NCBI GenBank assembly: GCA_002747395.1
Contig: PDPE01000025.1
Location: 62,001 to 126,000, forward strand
Direction of reading: 5' to 3'
Length of the DNA: 64,000 nt
Source: Pseudomonadota bacterium
GTDB taxonomy: Bacteria; Pseudomonadota; Gammaproteobacteria; Pseudomonadales; Oleiphilaceae
The position numbers were made by a program, and so were the translations under genes. Under the pieces are notes generated by a model. That model searched no databases, was not told the DNA's origin, and was given only the letters and a program-made list of their open reading frames with translations. Every line of letters begins with the position of its first letter. Position 1 is the first letter of the stretch. Positions 28,735 to 38,062 of the stretch are shown piece by piece.

Positions 28735-29166
28735 ATGAAAAAGAGTGCTCTTGTTTTGGTATCGCTATTGTTGCCTGGCATCGCCATTGCGGACAGGATG
28801 TCTGATCCTCAAAACGATGCCCTGCTGGAAAAAGCCACGGCGCAAGCCGGCACGAAAGTCAGTCCGAAAGTGGCTGTGCAATCAGAACCGAAGTTTAGCC
28901 AGGAGATCAGGAAAGATCGGGAAGGAGTATATCGGGATACACTGAATCGTCTGATTCGAATAGAGGAGATTAATACGTTACCGGCAACAGCTTCGGGAAG
29001 CACGGGTGAATCTTTAAGCAGTTGCAACTATGCGCAAAATGTGTTGCTGGAGTACCAGCTGGAGCTGGAACGCGTGAAACCGTCAGGAAACTCTGACGCC
29101 AGGATAAGGAGGTTAAAAAGGCATGTCGCTGTCTGGAAAAACAATGTTCGGCAATGTTGTAATTGA
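28735..29166 (+). CDS. Small secreted protein of unknown function
   Basis: A 143-residue protein with a clear Sec signal peptide (MKKSALVLVSLLLPGIAIA, cleavage likely just after). No family is recognised. The mature part is charged, has a predicted helix around KFSQEIRKDREGVYRDTLNRL, and carries three cysteines near the end (SSCNYA and QCCN) that could form disulphides in the periplasm. GGGAGGG precedes the ATG at 28735. It stands alone with about 250 bases before the next gene, in which nothing is recognised. Confidence 0.65.
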   Translation: MKKSALVLVSLLLPGIAIADRMSDPQNDALLEKATAQAGTKVSPKVAVQSEPKFSQEIRKDREGVYRDTLNRLIRIEEINTLPATASGSTGESLSSCNYAQNVLLEYQLELERVKPSGNSDARIRRLKRHVAVWKNNVRQCCN

Positions 29167-29417
29167 AATGCTGTGATCGGGTTGGTGTAGCCAGAGCCGG
29201 CCTTGCCCTGTTCCGATCAAACCACGCAGTTTCCCACTCTTTGACTCTTGCCTGACGCATTGTTTCCACTCTGTAATCTTGTTTGTCAGTTTTGTTTTTC
29301 TGTTACCGGCGTCACATTATCAGCCGGGCCATGCCTTTACAGTGAAGGTGTGTTTCCAGAAACGGGTGACAGTGAATCAGTATTAAAATACCAGTGACAA
29401 TCAAAGAGTGACATCCT

Positions 29418-31550
29418 ATGGTTGAAAGTGGATATGCACAGGAAAAGAAACAGGTGTCAGTGTGTGACAGCAACGACAAAGGTCTGGGTCTGTGCAACAC
29501 GAACCGTTCTGATGCAGGTCTTGCTATCAATCGGTCTCCACCCGGAGCTGTGGTACCACGCTCACTTCTTCTTGCCGCACACAAAGCATTAAAACCGGAG
29601 TTCTCCGGTCTTCAGGTTATTCCGGCCGTTGCCATCAAGCTGCTAAAACTGACCAATGATGAGAACGCATCGTTTGATGAGTTGTCCAGGGTGATTGAAA
29701 CCGAACCAAGCCTGTCCGTGGAAGTGCTTCGACTGGTGAACTCTGCCTATTACGGGTTGCCGGGCAAGGTAAACTCGATCAAGCGAGCGGTAACCCTGGC
29801 CGGTTTCTCGATGGTGCGGCAGGTTGCTCTGAATCTGATGTTTTTCAAGAAGTTAAAAAGTGGAAGCAGGGGGCGCAGATTCAACCAGATGAGCTTTTGG
29901 CAACACAGCCTGTTTGTTGCATCAATGAGCAAGATAATCGCTACGGCGATCCACCATCCGGAACCGGATCGGGTCTATTCTGCCGGGTTGTTGCATGATG
30001 TGGGCAAGGTACTTCTGGAAACATTTGGTAAAGCCTCTTACAGTGACTTTCTTCAGTCATTTGAAAAAAGTGAAAATTCGCTCCTGGAAAATGAAACGTG
30101 CTTTTTTGGTATTAACCACGCGCAATTGGGTGCGGCTTTTTGTCACGAATACGGGTTGCCTGACTCGATTACCCTGGTCGCTCTCAATCATCACAACGCT
30201 CTGTTTCATCACAACGCTCTGTCGGAAAGAGAGGGGTTTGATCCTGACATCCTGAAAGACACTGCCATAGTCTCATTCTCCGATTTTATTGCCTCGATAC
30301 AGGGATTGAGTTCCACAGGAAAAAACTATTGTGGTGTTCCTCCGCCTGGCTTGCTGGACTTCATCCGCACGCTGAGCCTGAATCTGGAGTCAATCCTGGA
30401 TAAGGTGGACGACGAGGTTCGTGGTCTCAGTGCTTTCTATAATCTTCCCTTTCCCGGCTTGAGTACATTACGCGCCAATATTGTCCATTCGGTTTTATGC
30501 CTCGGTCAGCCGCTGCCACAAGACATGGGGCTGAAGCCGACCCCGGTACCGGGTTTGGGCACCGCCCTGACCGCCCCGCACCATAGCCTTGATCCTGATG
30601 ACTTTATTCCCTGGACACTGGAAGCGATTCAGCATGACTTCAATGTTGATCGCCTGTTTATGCTGTGTATTGACCCGGAAATACGTTCTCTGGTAGCGAA
30701 ATATCAATGGCCGGAAAACCGGGTTGCCCCTGGAAAAAACAGCAGTAAGGGAAAAATCGAGCTGAAGATTTCATCGTTGTCTGGAAATATGTTGAGCTGT
30801 CTGCGGCGTCGTGAAGCTGTGCATATTGGTCGTGAAAGCCTGTTGGATCGGTCTCTGCTCGATGTCCTGTCAGTCGAGGAATTTTTTGCCATACCTGTGT
30901 TAACCCACAATCGCCTGTTTGCTGTTCTGTATATTGACAATGCGTTTACCGGCAACAGGCTGGATGTGAATCTGCTTCCGGAGTTAAACAAAGTGGCTGT
31001 CGAGTTGGGGGTTGCACTGGTCAATGCCAGACAGTACGAGCAGGAAAAGAAAAAAGCCCGGTTTGATCCGTTAACCGGATTAAACAATCGAAGCATGATT
31101 ACCCGTTTTCTCACTTATCTGTTTGGCGATGCAGGGGTGAAGCTGGACAGGCTGGCCATTGGTTTTGTTGATATAGACCATTTTAAACAGTTTAATGATC
31201 TGTATGGCCATCAATCTGGTGATGATGTGCTTCGTATCGTGGCAGACTGTATGAAAAGCCTGACACGCCCGGGCGATTTCCTTGGTCGCTTCGGAGGAGA
31301 AGAGTTTTTGTTTGTTTTGCTGCATACCGATAAACAGGGTGCAATCCGCTATGCAGAGAGAATCCGAAGAGAAATTGCAGAAAAAGGCAGGTTGCTGCAG
31401 CATCGTTTCCCCGACCTGCAATTAACTGCCAGCATTGGTGTTGCCCTTTATGATGATTCCTATGATGAATACCGGAAGATGATCGAGGTGGCTGACGAAG
31501 CCATGTATCAAGCCAAAAACAACGGGCGCAATCAGGTGGTTGTCTGCTAG
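29418..31550 (+). CDS. HDOD-GAF-GGDEF signalling protein (diguanylate cyclase)
   Basis: The predicted product makes cyclic di-GMP. Order: an HDOD domain at about residues 60-260 (LQVIPAVAIKLLKLTND ... YSAGLLHDVGKVLLE), a region at about 370-540 consistent with a GAF sensor (AIPVLTHNRLFAVLYIDNAF), then a GGDEF domain with DPLTGLNNR, FVDIDHFKQFNDLYGH and the active site GGEEF at 626-630. An RxxD inhibitory site (RPGD, 617-620) sits five residues before it, so product inhibition is expected. It is 710 residues with no membrane segment. The HDOD part contains an in-frame 18-base duplication (HHNALF/HHNALS). Confidence 0.9.
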   Translation: MVESGYAQEKKQVSVCDSNDKGLGLCNTNRSDAGLAINRSPPGAVVPRSLLLAAHKALKPEFSGLQVIPAVAIKLLKLTNDENASFDELSRVIETEPSLSVEVLRLVNSAYYGLPGKVNSIKRAVTLAGFSMVRQVALNLMFFKKLKSGSRGRRFNQMSFWQHSLFVASMSKIIATAIHHPEPDRVYSAGLLHDVGKVLLETFGKASYSDFLQSFEKSENSLLENETCFFGINHAQLGAAFCHEYGLPDSITLVALNHHNALFHHNALSEREGFDPDILKDTAIVSFSDFIASIQGLSSTGKNYCGVPPPGLLDFIRTLSLNLESILDKVDDEVRGLSAFYNLPFPGLSTLRANIVHSVLCLGQPLPQDMGLKPTPVPGLGTALTAPHHSLDPDDFIPWTLEAIQHDFNVDRLFMLCIDPEIRSLVAKYQWPENRVAPGKNSSKGKIELKISSLSGNMLSCLRRREAVHIGRESLLDRSLLDVLSVEEFFAIPVLTHNRLFAVLYIDNAFTGNRLDVNLLPELNKVAVELGVALVNARQYEQEKKKARFDPLTGLNNRSMITRFLTYLFGDAGVKLDRLAIGFVDIDHFKQFNDLYGHQSGDDVLRIVADCMKSLTRPGDFLGRFGGEEFLFVLLHTDKQGAIRYAERIRREIAEKGRLLQHRFPDLQLTASIGVALYDDSYDEYRKMIEVADEAMYQAKNNGRNQVVVC
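30189..30224 (+). repeat. 18-bp in-frame tandem duplication in the HDOD domain
   Basis: Two adjacent 18-base units (30189-30206 and 30207-30224) differ only in their last two bases and encode HHNALF and HHNALS. The duplication adds six residues just after the LVALN helix of the HDOD domain. Confidence 0.85.
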
Positions 31551-31827
31551 CGCCCCGTTTGTCAGTGCGCCTTTCCCATAGCGTTCCCGTGTTCCGTTTT
31601 CCACTCGTCTTTCACAATTCCCGGTGGTCACGTCAGGTGCCGGTCAACACACCCCCGACAGATGGGGAATTTCCCTTGTCCGCCCGGGACGTTATGATCT
31701 GCACGGAGTATCAGATTGCCAGAAAAGTGAGAGTATTCCGGGCTTGATCACTCTGTACGCTCTGTAATACATAATAAAAATGAAAGATATCAAACGAATG
31801 AGATAAATAAAAAAGGAGAGAAGAAGT

Positions 31828-32892
31828 ATGTCCAATCCTGGGAAAATACTGTTTGGCATCTGTGTGTCGCTGCTTGTTGCAGGCTGTGTCGAGCAGGAAG
31901 ATGTCGTTGTCGTGCCCGATGCGGAAAACATCCTGTTTACCTCGGCAGGCGACCTGCTGGTGAGTGGCGGAAAAGGCCTGTACCAGGTAGAAAGCACAGT
32001 CAACCCTGATGGTTCAACCGCTTACCAGAAGACAAAGGTATATTCTGGTCCCGATTGTGCCTTTACCGGTATTGCCCAGTCTGGTGACTGGGTGTTCGCA
32101 ATATGCAAGGGCGGGTATATTGAATGGGAGGGGCTCATTTTCAGTCTGGTAGTGGACACTCACCTGGTTGCCGCCAATCTGAATGAGAGACCGCTGGACT
32201 TCAAGGCGCTGGATGAAGGCTTGGATTATGACCCTCTCGATGAAATTGTGATTCCGAATGGTCTTGCGTTTACACCCACGGGCCATTTGCTCGTTGCAGA
32301 CGAGAATTTTTTTGCTACCTCGTCGGTCGGCCGTATTACCCTGGATTATTCGGAAGGCAGGCCCGGACTGGCCGGTTTCGAAAAAGACTGGCTGGATAAT
32401 GAATATGGCTTTGAAGCGCCCAACGGGGTTCGTGTGGATGGCAACACCCTGTATGTTTCTGATGTGAACAAGGTGCGCCGGTTGTTTTTTGATGCCCAGG
32501 GGGAAGTGCCTCTCTCGTTCCTTGACGAGAACGGCAACGAAGTCAGCAACAGACCGGAGGATAACGAGTTTTATCAGGGAGGCTGGATTATTGACGATAT
32601 TATGCCGTATTGCGGCGGAATCGCTGTCACTCATTTCTTTCAGGGCAAACTGGTTTTTCAAACCGCAGCGGGTGAAAAGTATCAAACCCCCCCGTTCAGC
32701 TTTGACGGGCCAAGCTCTATTGCTGTGGGCGGCGGCCAGTCGTTTGACGGAAATGATCTCCTGGTGACAGAAAAAGGCATACTGCTGGAGAACAACTCGA
32801 ACTACGGGAACAGGTTGACTCGTGTGCCTCTGGACTATGACCTTCTCGATCCCGCGACCTGTGAGGCTCTGAACGAACTGGATCAGGACTGA
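31828..32892 (+). CDS. SMP-30/gluconolactonase-like beta-propeller lipoprotein
   Basis: An N-terminal lipobox LVAGC (Cys20) marks an exported lipoprotein; the +2 residue is Val, so outer-membrane sorting is likely. The body has the repeating pattern of a six-bladed propeller (DLLVSGGKGLYQV, IPNGLAFTPTGHLLVADENF, APNGVRVDGNTLYVSDVNKVRRL, GPSSIAVGGGQSFDGNDLLVTEKG), as in SMP-30/strictosidine synthase-like proteins. The ligand or reaction is unknown. A strong site GGAGAGAAG precedes the ATG and a good terminator follows, so it is a single-gene unit. The 277 bases before it hold no clear promoter. Confidence 0.75.
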   Translation: MSNPGKILFGICVSLLVAGCVEQEDVVVVPDAENILFTSAGDLLVSGGKGLYQVESTVNPDGSTAYQKTKVYSGPDCAFTGIAQSGDWVFAICKGGYIEWEGLIFSLVVDTHLVAANLNERPLDFKALDEGLDYDPLDEIVIPNGLAFTPTGHLLVADENFFATSSVGRITLDYSEGRPGLAGFEKDWLDNEYGFEAPNGVRVDGNTLYVSDVNKVRRLFFDAQGEVPLSFLDENGNEVSNRPEDNEFYQGGWIIDDIMPYCGGIAVTHFFQGKLVFQTAAGEKYQTPPFSFDGPSSIAVGGGQSFDGNDLLVTEKGILLENNSNYGNRLTRVPLDYDLLDPATCEALNELDQD

Positions 32893-32903
32893 TCACACCC
32901 TTT

Positions 32904-32936
32904 GCCTGGTGCCTGTCTGCACCAGGCGGCTTTTCC
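32904..32936 (+). terminator. Intrinsic terminator after the SMP-30-like lipoprotein
   Basis: A perfect 9-bp stem (GCCTGGTGC 32904-32912 with GCACCAGGC 32919-32927) has a 6-base loop and is followed by GGCTTTTCC. It lies 12 bases past the stop. Confidence 0.75.
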
Positions 32937-32970
32937 TGTCCTCCGATTGCCATTGTCGCCGTCTGATTGA

Positions 32971-34269
32971 TCAGGCTGGCATGATCGAGCTGATCATCGC
33001 CTTGACCATGGATTCCATGTCTTTTCTCTCTCCCCATTGGAGCACCCGGCTTTTACGCACTGTGGCCAGCAGTTTCAGTTTGGCCATTTCAGGCAAGAGC
33101 AGATGACGCACGGAACCGGTCAGTCTGTCGGCCATACCCAGGCCGATCTCCGTGATCGGAAGCGATGCGGAAAGCTGAGACATGTAAAGCTGGTAGACCG
33201 CTTCCTTGGCTGCCGCCAGTACCGGGCTGGCGAACACGGTTTCTCCCTGAATCAAATAGGTATTCATATCACCAAAGGCCAGGGCGATGGGTTTTTCCTG
33301 CGGCACAAAGGCCCGCATGGGTTGACCTGCCAGATGGCGGGCAATGTTGCGGCCTGCCGCCACTCCCATATCCATGGCGTGGTAGGCCTGTTTCCTGAGC
33401 GGCGGGGAAAAACCGGCCGCATCACCGGCAACGAAAACATCCGGGTGTTCGGCAACCTGCAGGAACGGGTTGACGTTTATGCCCGTTGCTCCCGGAGTGG
33501 CGAACTCGTGACAGAGAAAGTCGGGAAGCCGGTTACCGGCAGTCCAAACCACGATATCCGAGTGTATCTCCTTGCCGTTTTCCAGGGTAAGAGTGTTGGC
33601 GCTCAGTGCAGTCACCCTGCTGCCGAATGAAAAGCTCACAGACTCTTTTGACGCCAGGTCAACCACATCCCTTGAAACCACATCGGGAAGGCCATTTAGC
33701 AATCGCGCCGATGGCTCGACCATAGTGATCTGCAATCCTTTGTCGTGGCGATAATGCCTTACCAGCTCACCCAGGGCTTCCACACCGGAAAATCCACCAC
33801 CAACCAGGGTCAGGCGCAATGGTTTTCCACGGCCTGTGCGTGCTTCAATTTCAGCCCGAAGCCGGTTGACCTCGTTGCCGGTTTTGAAGCCAAAAGCCTT
33901 ATGTTCAAGCGAGTCGATGCCCCTGGTGTTCATCACCTGGCCGGTGGCGATAAGGCAGGCATCAAAACGGACAGGGTCATGCGATTTGAGTTCGATGCTT
34001 TTGTTGTTGATATCTATCGCGCAGACTTCATCCTCTATAAATTTCTGGTTCAATCGGGACAAAATGGCCGGGCGCGAGAGGCTGAGTGCTTTCCTGTTTT
34101 TTATGCCGGACAGAATTTCATGGATATTCGGTGTCCATTCGAAATCCGGGTTGGAGTCAATAACGGACACCTGGTATTCATTCTTGCCGGCACAGGATTT
34201 TGCTGCCAACTGGCTGGCAGCACTCAGGCCTGCGAAGTTGGCACCGATAATAACGACGTGTTTTTTCAT
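32971..34269 (-). CDS. NAD(P)/FAD-dependent oxidoreductase, NDH-2-like
   Basis: A two-dinucleotide-binding-domain flavoprotein of the type II NADH dehydrogenase/sulfide:quinone reductase group. The FAD site is VVIIGANFAGLSAASQL (residues 5-21) with the acidic end VSVIDS. The NAD(P) site is LTLVGGGFSGVEALGELV. The second FAD motif is VFVAGDAAGF. The length of 432 residues fits NDH-2. The C-terminal region LLPEMAKLKLLATVRKSRVLQW is amphipathic and may bind the membrane. No CxxC redox pair is seen, so NADH:quinone activity is more likely than disulphide reduction. It stands alone. Confidence 0.82.
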   Translation of the reverse strand: MKKHVVIIGANFAGLSAASQLAAKSCAGKNEYQVSVIDSNPDFEWTPNIHEILSGIKNRKALSLSRPAILSRLNQKFIEDEVCAIDINNKSIELKSHDPVRFDACLIATGQVMNTRGIDSLEHKAFGFKTGNEVNRLRAEIEARTGRGKPLRLTLVGGGFSGVEALGELVRHYRHDKGLQITMVEPSARLLNGLPDVVSRDVVDLASKESVSFSFGSRVTALSANTLTLENGKEIHSDIVVWTAGNRLPDFLCHEFATPGATGINVNPFLQVAEHPDVFVAGDAAGFSPPLRKQAYHAMDMGVAAGRNIARHLAGQPMRAFVPQEKPIALAFGDMNTYLIQGETVFASPVLAAAKEAVYQLYMSQLSASLPITEIGLGMADRLTGSVRHLLLPEMAKLKLLATVRKSRVLQWGERKDMESMVKAMISSIMPA

Positions 34270-34343
34270 GCAGTATGCTCTTTGTTGTCAGAGGGAGAAT
34301 GATATGGATGCTGTACTCTGATGTGGGGATGGTGCGGCCTGAA

Positions 34344-35300
34344 TCAAGTGCCGGGTATTTGTTGCAAAAAAAATTGATAGAAGGTATGCAGTTGTTGTTG
34401 CTGTTCATACAGATCCGCAATAGCGAAACGAACCTGCTCTCCGGGTCTTTTCTGGGCCAGTCGGAAGATGTCCCGTGCACAGACAACGCCCAGGACGGGG
34501 TAGCCGCCCGTACTCTGGCGGTCATTGAGCAAGATAATGGGTTGTCCTGCGGCGGGGATCTGGATTGCGCCACAAGGTACCCCGACAGACAGAATATTGC
34601 CACCTTCCCGCTTCAGGACAGGCCCGGAAAGACGGTAGCCCATGCGGTCTGCATCCTGAGTGATGGTGTATCGGTTATCCAGGCATTGCTGCACGCTGTC
34701 CGGGTCGAACTCCTGATAGTGGTAGCCGGGAAAAAAGTGCAGGGTTAGTGGTGCGTCATAATCCGGGATATAGTGCCGGGGTGTTTTTTGCCAGATGGTG
34801 ACGGTGCTCTGCCGGGGCTGGCAGTTTTGTTTCCGGTAAGACAGGGTATCCCCTGCTGTCAGTTTTTTCCCCTGATTGCCGCCGGTTTGCTCTCTGATTA
34901 CAGTGGAACCGCTATTGAAAAAACGCGGAACATTGAAGCCACCGGCGATAGTCAGGTACGCTCTCAGCCCGCTTGAGGCAATGCCACACCTGATTACATC
35001 ACCAGGTTGAACCGGTATGGATGTCCAGAGGGGAACCGGTGTGTTGTTGAGTGTCACCGGCATGGTCGCGCCGGTGATGGCAATCCGGGTGGCAGAATCA
35101 AAGGTAAATGTACTGTTGCCGAGCAGAATCTCGACGGCGGGGGAGCAGCCTGGCTTGTTGCCCACCAGCCGGTTGCCCCAGAACAGGGCATGCTTATCCA
35201 GGGCACCGGCCTCTGCCAGGCCAAGATGCTGGCACAGGTAGCGCCCCTGATCCTGAACCGTGGCCAGAAAACCTGGAGAAACCACCTGCATTTTACCCAT
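34344..35300 (-). CDS. pxpC: 5-oxoprolinase subunit PxpC (KipA-like)
   Basis: PxpC is part of the ATP-dependent 5-oxoprolinase that opens pyroglutamate to glutamate. It belongs to the biotin-dependent carboxyltransferase/KipA family: VVSPGFLATVQDQGR at the start, GAVEI-like PAVEILLGN, RAYLTIAGGFNVP and DRMGYRLSGP. The length of 318 residues is typical. Its ATG overlaps the pxpB stop by one base (TAATG), so it is the last gene of a pxpA-pxpB-pxpC operon. Confidence 0.93.
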   Translation of the reverse strand: MGKMQVVSPGFLATVQDQGRYLCQHLGLAEAGALDKHALFWGNRLVGNKPGCSPAVEILLGNSTFTFDSATRIAITGATMPVTLNNTPVPLWTSIPVQPGDVIRCGIASSGLRAYLTIAGGFNVPRFFNSGSTVIREQTGGNQGKKLTAGDTLSYRKQNCQPRQSTVTIWQKTPRHYIPDYDAPLTLHFFPGYHYQEFDPDSVQQCLDNRYTITQDADRMGYRLSGPVLKREGGNILSVGVPCGAIQIPAAGQPIILLNDRQSTGGYPVLGVVCARDIFRLAQKRPGEQVRFAIADLYEQQQQLHTFYQFFLQQIPGT

Positions 35301-36004
35301 TACAGCAAGCCGCCCTGTTGCAGAAACTGTTCCCTGCTGATTGCCTTGAATCGAACCCTGTCGCCTTGCTGCAGGAGACCGGGCTGTTTTCTGCCTGCAT
35401 CAAACAGGGTCAGGGGGGTGCGGCCAATAATGTTCCAGCCACCCGGCATCGCCAGGGGGTAGACGGCTGTCTGAAAATCGGCGATAGCGACACTGCCTGC
35501 CGGGATTTTTGTTTGCGGAACGGTGCGCCTCGGCAGGCGCAGTGGTTCTGGCAGATCCCCCATATAGGCGAATCCGGGGCAAAATCCGATCATGTATACA
35601 AAAAAAGTCTGCCCGGTATGCAACCTGATCAATTCTTCGAGGCGGCAACCGGTTTTTTCGGTGATTTCATCCAGGTATTCGGCCACCTCCGGGTCATACC
35701 AGGTGGGTATTTCTATGGCCTCCCTTTGCCCGTCGGTTTTTTTACGGGGAACTGCCAGTAACACCCTGTTCAGTTTTTCGACACAATTCTGTTCGCTGGA
35801 GGGTTGCAGGGTGATCAGCAGGGCGTTGTATGACGGCACGGTGTTGACCACTGTACCGGCAAAATGATGATTGACCGCCTTGCCACAGTCGGCAATAAAT
35901 AATGAAAGGTCAGCACCGACCGGTTCGTGAAAACTGACCAGCAGCGAGGTTTCCGATACCTGGGAAACCGTGAAGCTCCTGTTATTGAAACTGTCTTTAT
36001 TCAT
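35300..36004 (-). CDS. pxpB: 5-oxoprolinase subunit PxpB (KipI-like)
   Basis: PxpB is the KipI-family partner of PxpC in 5-oxoproline hydrolysis. Signatures are PSYNALLITLQP, IPTWYDPEVAEYLDEI, HTGQTFFVYMIGFCPGFAYMGDLP and RVPQTKIPAGSVAIA-like RRTVPQTKIPAGS, with GGWNIIGRTP near the end. The length of 234 residues is normal. Its start overlaps the end of pxpA by 8 bases and its stop overlaps pxpC, so translation of the three genes is coupled. Confidence 0.93.
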   Translation of the reverse strand: MNKDSFNNRSFTVSQVSETSLLVSFHEPVGADLSLFIADCGKAVNHHFAGTVVNTVPSYNALLITLQPSSEQNCVEKLNRVLLAVPRKKTDGQREAIEIPTWYDPEVAEYLDEITEKTGCRLEELIRLHTGQTFFVYMIGFCPGFAYMGDLPEPLRLPRRTVPQTKIPAGSVAIADFQTAVYPLAMPGGWNIIGRTPLTLFDAGRKQPGLLQQGDRVRFKAISREQFLQQGGLL

Positions 36005-36722
36005 GGTTGTTAATGATAGCCCTGAATGCCTTGATCAGGGGCACCCCTTCTCCGTCACCATGTACACAGAGTGAGTCAATGGGAAAATGCAGCTCCCTGC
36101 CGCTGACCGAGCGAATGGGAGCCTGGTCGCAGAGTTCCTGTACCCGGTTTATCATTTCCTGTTCGCCGAGCAGGGCACCGGGACTGTTGCGTTGAACCAG
36201 ATTGCCGTCATCTTCATAGCCCCGGTCAACAAAGGCCTCCAGCAGCAACTCAGCCCCGTGCCGGTCAGCGTGTTGTTTGTGCTCCTGCCAGTTGGCCGTG
36301 GCCAGCACCATGAGCTTCAGTGAAAAGTGCCCGGCTATTTCCAGCAGTACGTCCATCACACTGGTGTTGTTCATCATCGCATGATACAGCGCACCATGAG
36401 GTTTGATATAGTTGACCCGGGTATTGTGAACGGCGCAGAAGGCGGTGAGGGCACCCAATTGATAGATCACCTGATTTCGCACCTCCAAAGGCGACAGGTT
36501 CATGTCTCGCCGCCCAAAACCCTGCATGTCAGGGTAGCCGGGGTGAGCACCGATAATGACCTTGTGTCTGGCGGCGAGGGCAACGGTGGCATCCATAACA
36601 TCCGGGTCGGAGGCGTGCATGCCACAGGCGATGTTGGCCATGTCAATATGGGGCATCACCTCGGTGTCTGCACCTATGGTGTAATTGCCAAAATGCTCGC
36701 CCATATCACAGTTGAGTTGCAT
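35997..36722 (-). CDS. pxpA: 5-oxoprolinase subunit PxpA (LamB/YcsF family)
   Basis: PxpA is the LamB/YcsF-family subunit of the 5-oxoprolinase. It starts MQLNCDMGEHFGNY with the family's N-terminal LNxDxGE motif, and has ANIACGMHASDP, IGAHPGYPDMQGFGRR, VNYIKPHGALYH and LCVHGDGEG. The length of 241 residues is typical. It is first in the pxpABC operon; the next gene upstream (Uma2) ends only 16 bases away, so the operon may begin there. Confidence 0.94.
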   Translation of the reverse strand: MQLNCDMGEHFGNYTIGADTEVMPHIDMANIACGMHASDPDVMDATVALAARHKVIIGAHPGYPDMQGFGRRDMNLSPLEVRNQVIYQLGALTAFCAVHNTRVNYIKPHGALYHAMMNNTSVMDVLLEIAGHFSLKLMVLATANWQEHKQHADRHGAELLLEAFVDRGYEDDGNLVQRNSPGALLGEQEMINRVQELCDQAPIRSVSGRELHFPIDSLCVHGDGEGVPLIKAFRAIINNHE

Positions 36723-36738
36723 GGTGTCCTCCTTTTCA

Positions 36739-37338
36739 TTACCTCACGGGTTTTTCGCGCCACTCTTTCATATCGTCATTATCGACTCGTTCATAAATCT
36801 CTTCGACCGACAGCATCAAACCAATCGACTCAAAGGCCACTTTATCGCCCAGGTAATAATGCTCTGGTCGCTGCCAATGGTTGTCCCGCTTGCGCACGAC
36901 TTCAAGTTCCACGAAAGCCTGTTCGATCAGAATATATTCCTGAAGCGTGGGAATCTGCAGGTAGGAGTTCATTTTTATCGTTTTATCCAGCTTGCGAGTG
37001 GATCTGGATAGCACCTCGACAATGATTACCGGTGTTTCAGTAAAGGTTGCCTCGCCATCATTGTCGGAACAATCGACCAGAACATCAGGATAGAAAAACC
37101 TGCTGGCAATCCTGACCTTCATATCGGAGGTAAAGGGTTCGCAGGGGGAGTTGTCCAGGTGATTGCCGAATTTGCGGTACAGATTGCCGGAAATACGGCT
37201 GTGATTGACTCTGGCTCCGGACATGGCGTAGATCAGACCATCAATATATTCGTGCCTGATGTCCGAATTCAACTCGCCTTCGAGGTATGCCTCTTCGCTG
37301 ATACGTCCTTCACTTAAAGCATGCGGCACAATGGTCAC
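36739..37338 (-). CDS. Uma2 family (DUF820) putative nuclease
   Basis: The protein has the Uma2 pattern: RHEYIDGLIYAMSGARVNHSRI near the N-terminus, FYPDVLVDCSD and PVIIVEVLSRSTRKLDK, which together carry the PD-(D/E)xK-like residues (Asp in PDVL, Glu in VEVLS, downstream Lys). The family is abundant in cyanobacteria and is of unknown role. The start is a GTG, at 37338 or, with better spacing from AAGG, at 37329. It stands 16 bases before pxpA on the same strand, but no functional link is known. Confidence 0.85.
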   Translation of the reverse strand: MTIVPHALSEGRISEEAYLEGELNSDIRHEYIDGLIYAMSGARVNHSRISGNLYRKFGNHLDNSPCEPFTSDMKVRIASRFFYPDVLVDCSDNDGEATFTETPVIIVEVLSRSTRKLDKTIKMNSYLQIPTLQEYILIEQAFVELEVVRKRDNHWQRPEHYYLGDKVAFESIGLMLSVEEIYERVDNDDMKEWREKPVR

Positions 37339-37369
37339 CTTCGTTGATTATCCGTGTAATGGTAGCATA

Positions 37370-38062
37370 TCAGGTTTTACAAACAGTCGTCCCCAGCTCT
37401 GTTACCCACAAGGTATGCCCGCTCTCCCCATACTTCTTTTCAAACAGGGTAAGTGGTTCACCATGAGGCAACGCCCGCACTGTGCCTGTTTTACCGGTAA
37501 GTTGCTGCCAGGCAAGGGCAAACTCGTCCAGATACAGCTTCCAGTTGCTGCGCAGTTCAGTCACCGGAGCCAGTTCGGGCATGACAGGGAAAACCGGGTG
37601 GCCATGCCATCTGCGCTTAAGGTGGGCAGATTTGGGCCAGGGGTTTGGATAGAGAAGAAAGTGTTTTTCGAACCGGATATTCTCTTCGATACACAGTCGC
37701 CACAGGTCTTCACAGTTGCCCCGGAGGAAGATCAGGTTGTCGGGCAGTGCCGCCGGGGCATGGGTGTTTTTCGCCAGTCTGTGAGCGGACTGGTCAATGC
37801 CGGTCACCCAATGGTCAGGGTGTTGCCTGGCCAGAGTGATGGTGCTCATGCCGGTGCCGCAGCACGAATCCAGAATCCGGGGTTGCCTGGCGGCGGACGA
37901 CAGTTGTTTTTTCAGCTCATCAAACGCTGCAAGGTTATGTGCCTGATAAGGCTTTTGCCAGACGGAGTCCTGATGGCGTGAAACCATCTCGGGCAGACTT
38001 CCATGAATGCCTTTCTGGTTGGTGGTGACAATTTTTGAGTGATAGTGTCGGGACGCAGGCAT
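37370..38062 (-). CDS. TrmB-like tRNA (guanine-N7) methyltransferase family protein
   Basis: A class I SAM methyltransferase. The SAM site is ILDSCCGTGMSTITLA and the acidic end is VTGIDQS. The motif LLYPNPWPKSAHLKRRWHGHPVFP matches the TrmB signature (PxPWPKxxHxKRR). The N-terminus (YHSKIVTTNQKGIHG) differs from canonical TrmB and belongs to a gammaproteobacterial paralogue often seen besides true TrmB. I start at the ATG at 38062 (MPASRHYH); the frame is open to 38218, but the extra part is repeat-rich and looks non-coding. It is divergent from the DUF3348 operon. Confidence 0.8.
   Translation of the reverse strand: MPASRHYHSKIVTTNQKGIHGSLPEMVSRHQDSVWQKPYQAHNLAAFDELKKQLSSAARQPRILDSCCGTGMSTITLARQHPDHWVTGIDQSAHRLAKNTHAPAALPDNLIFLRGNCEDLWRLCIEENIRFEKHFLLYPNPWPKSAHLKRRWHGHPVFPVMPELAPVTELRSNWKLYLDEFALAWQQLTGKTGTVRALPHGEPLTLFEKKYGESGHTLWVTELGTTVCKT

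Noticed and set aside
36327..37025. 232-residue open frame on the plus strand
   Set aside because: Antisense to pxpA and the Uma2 gene, both with clear family signatures.
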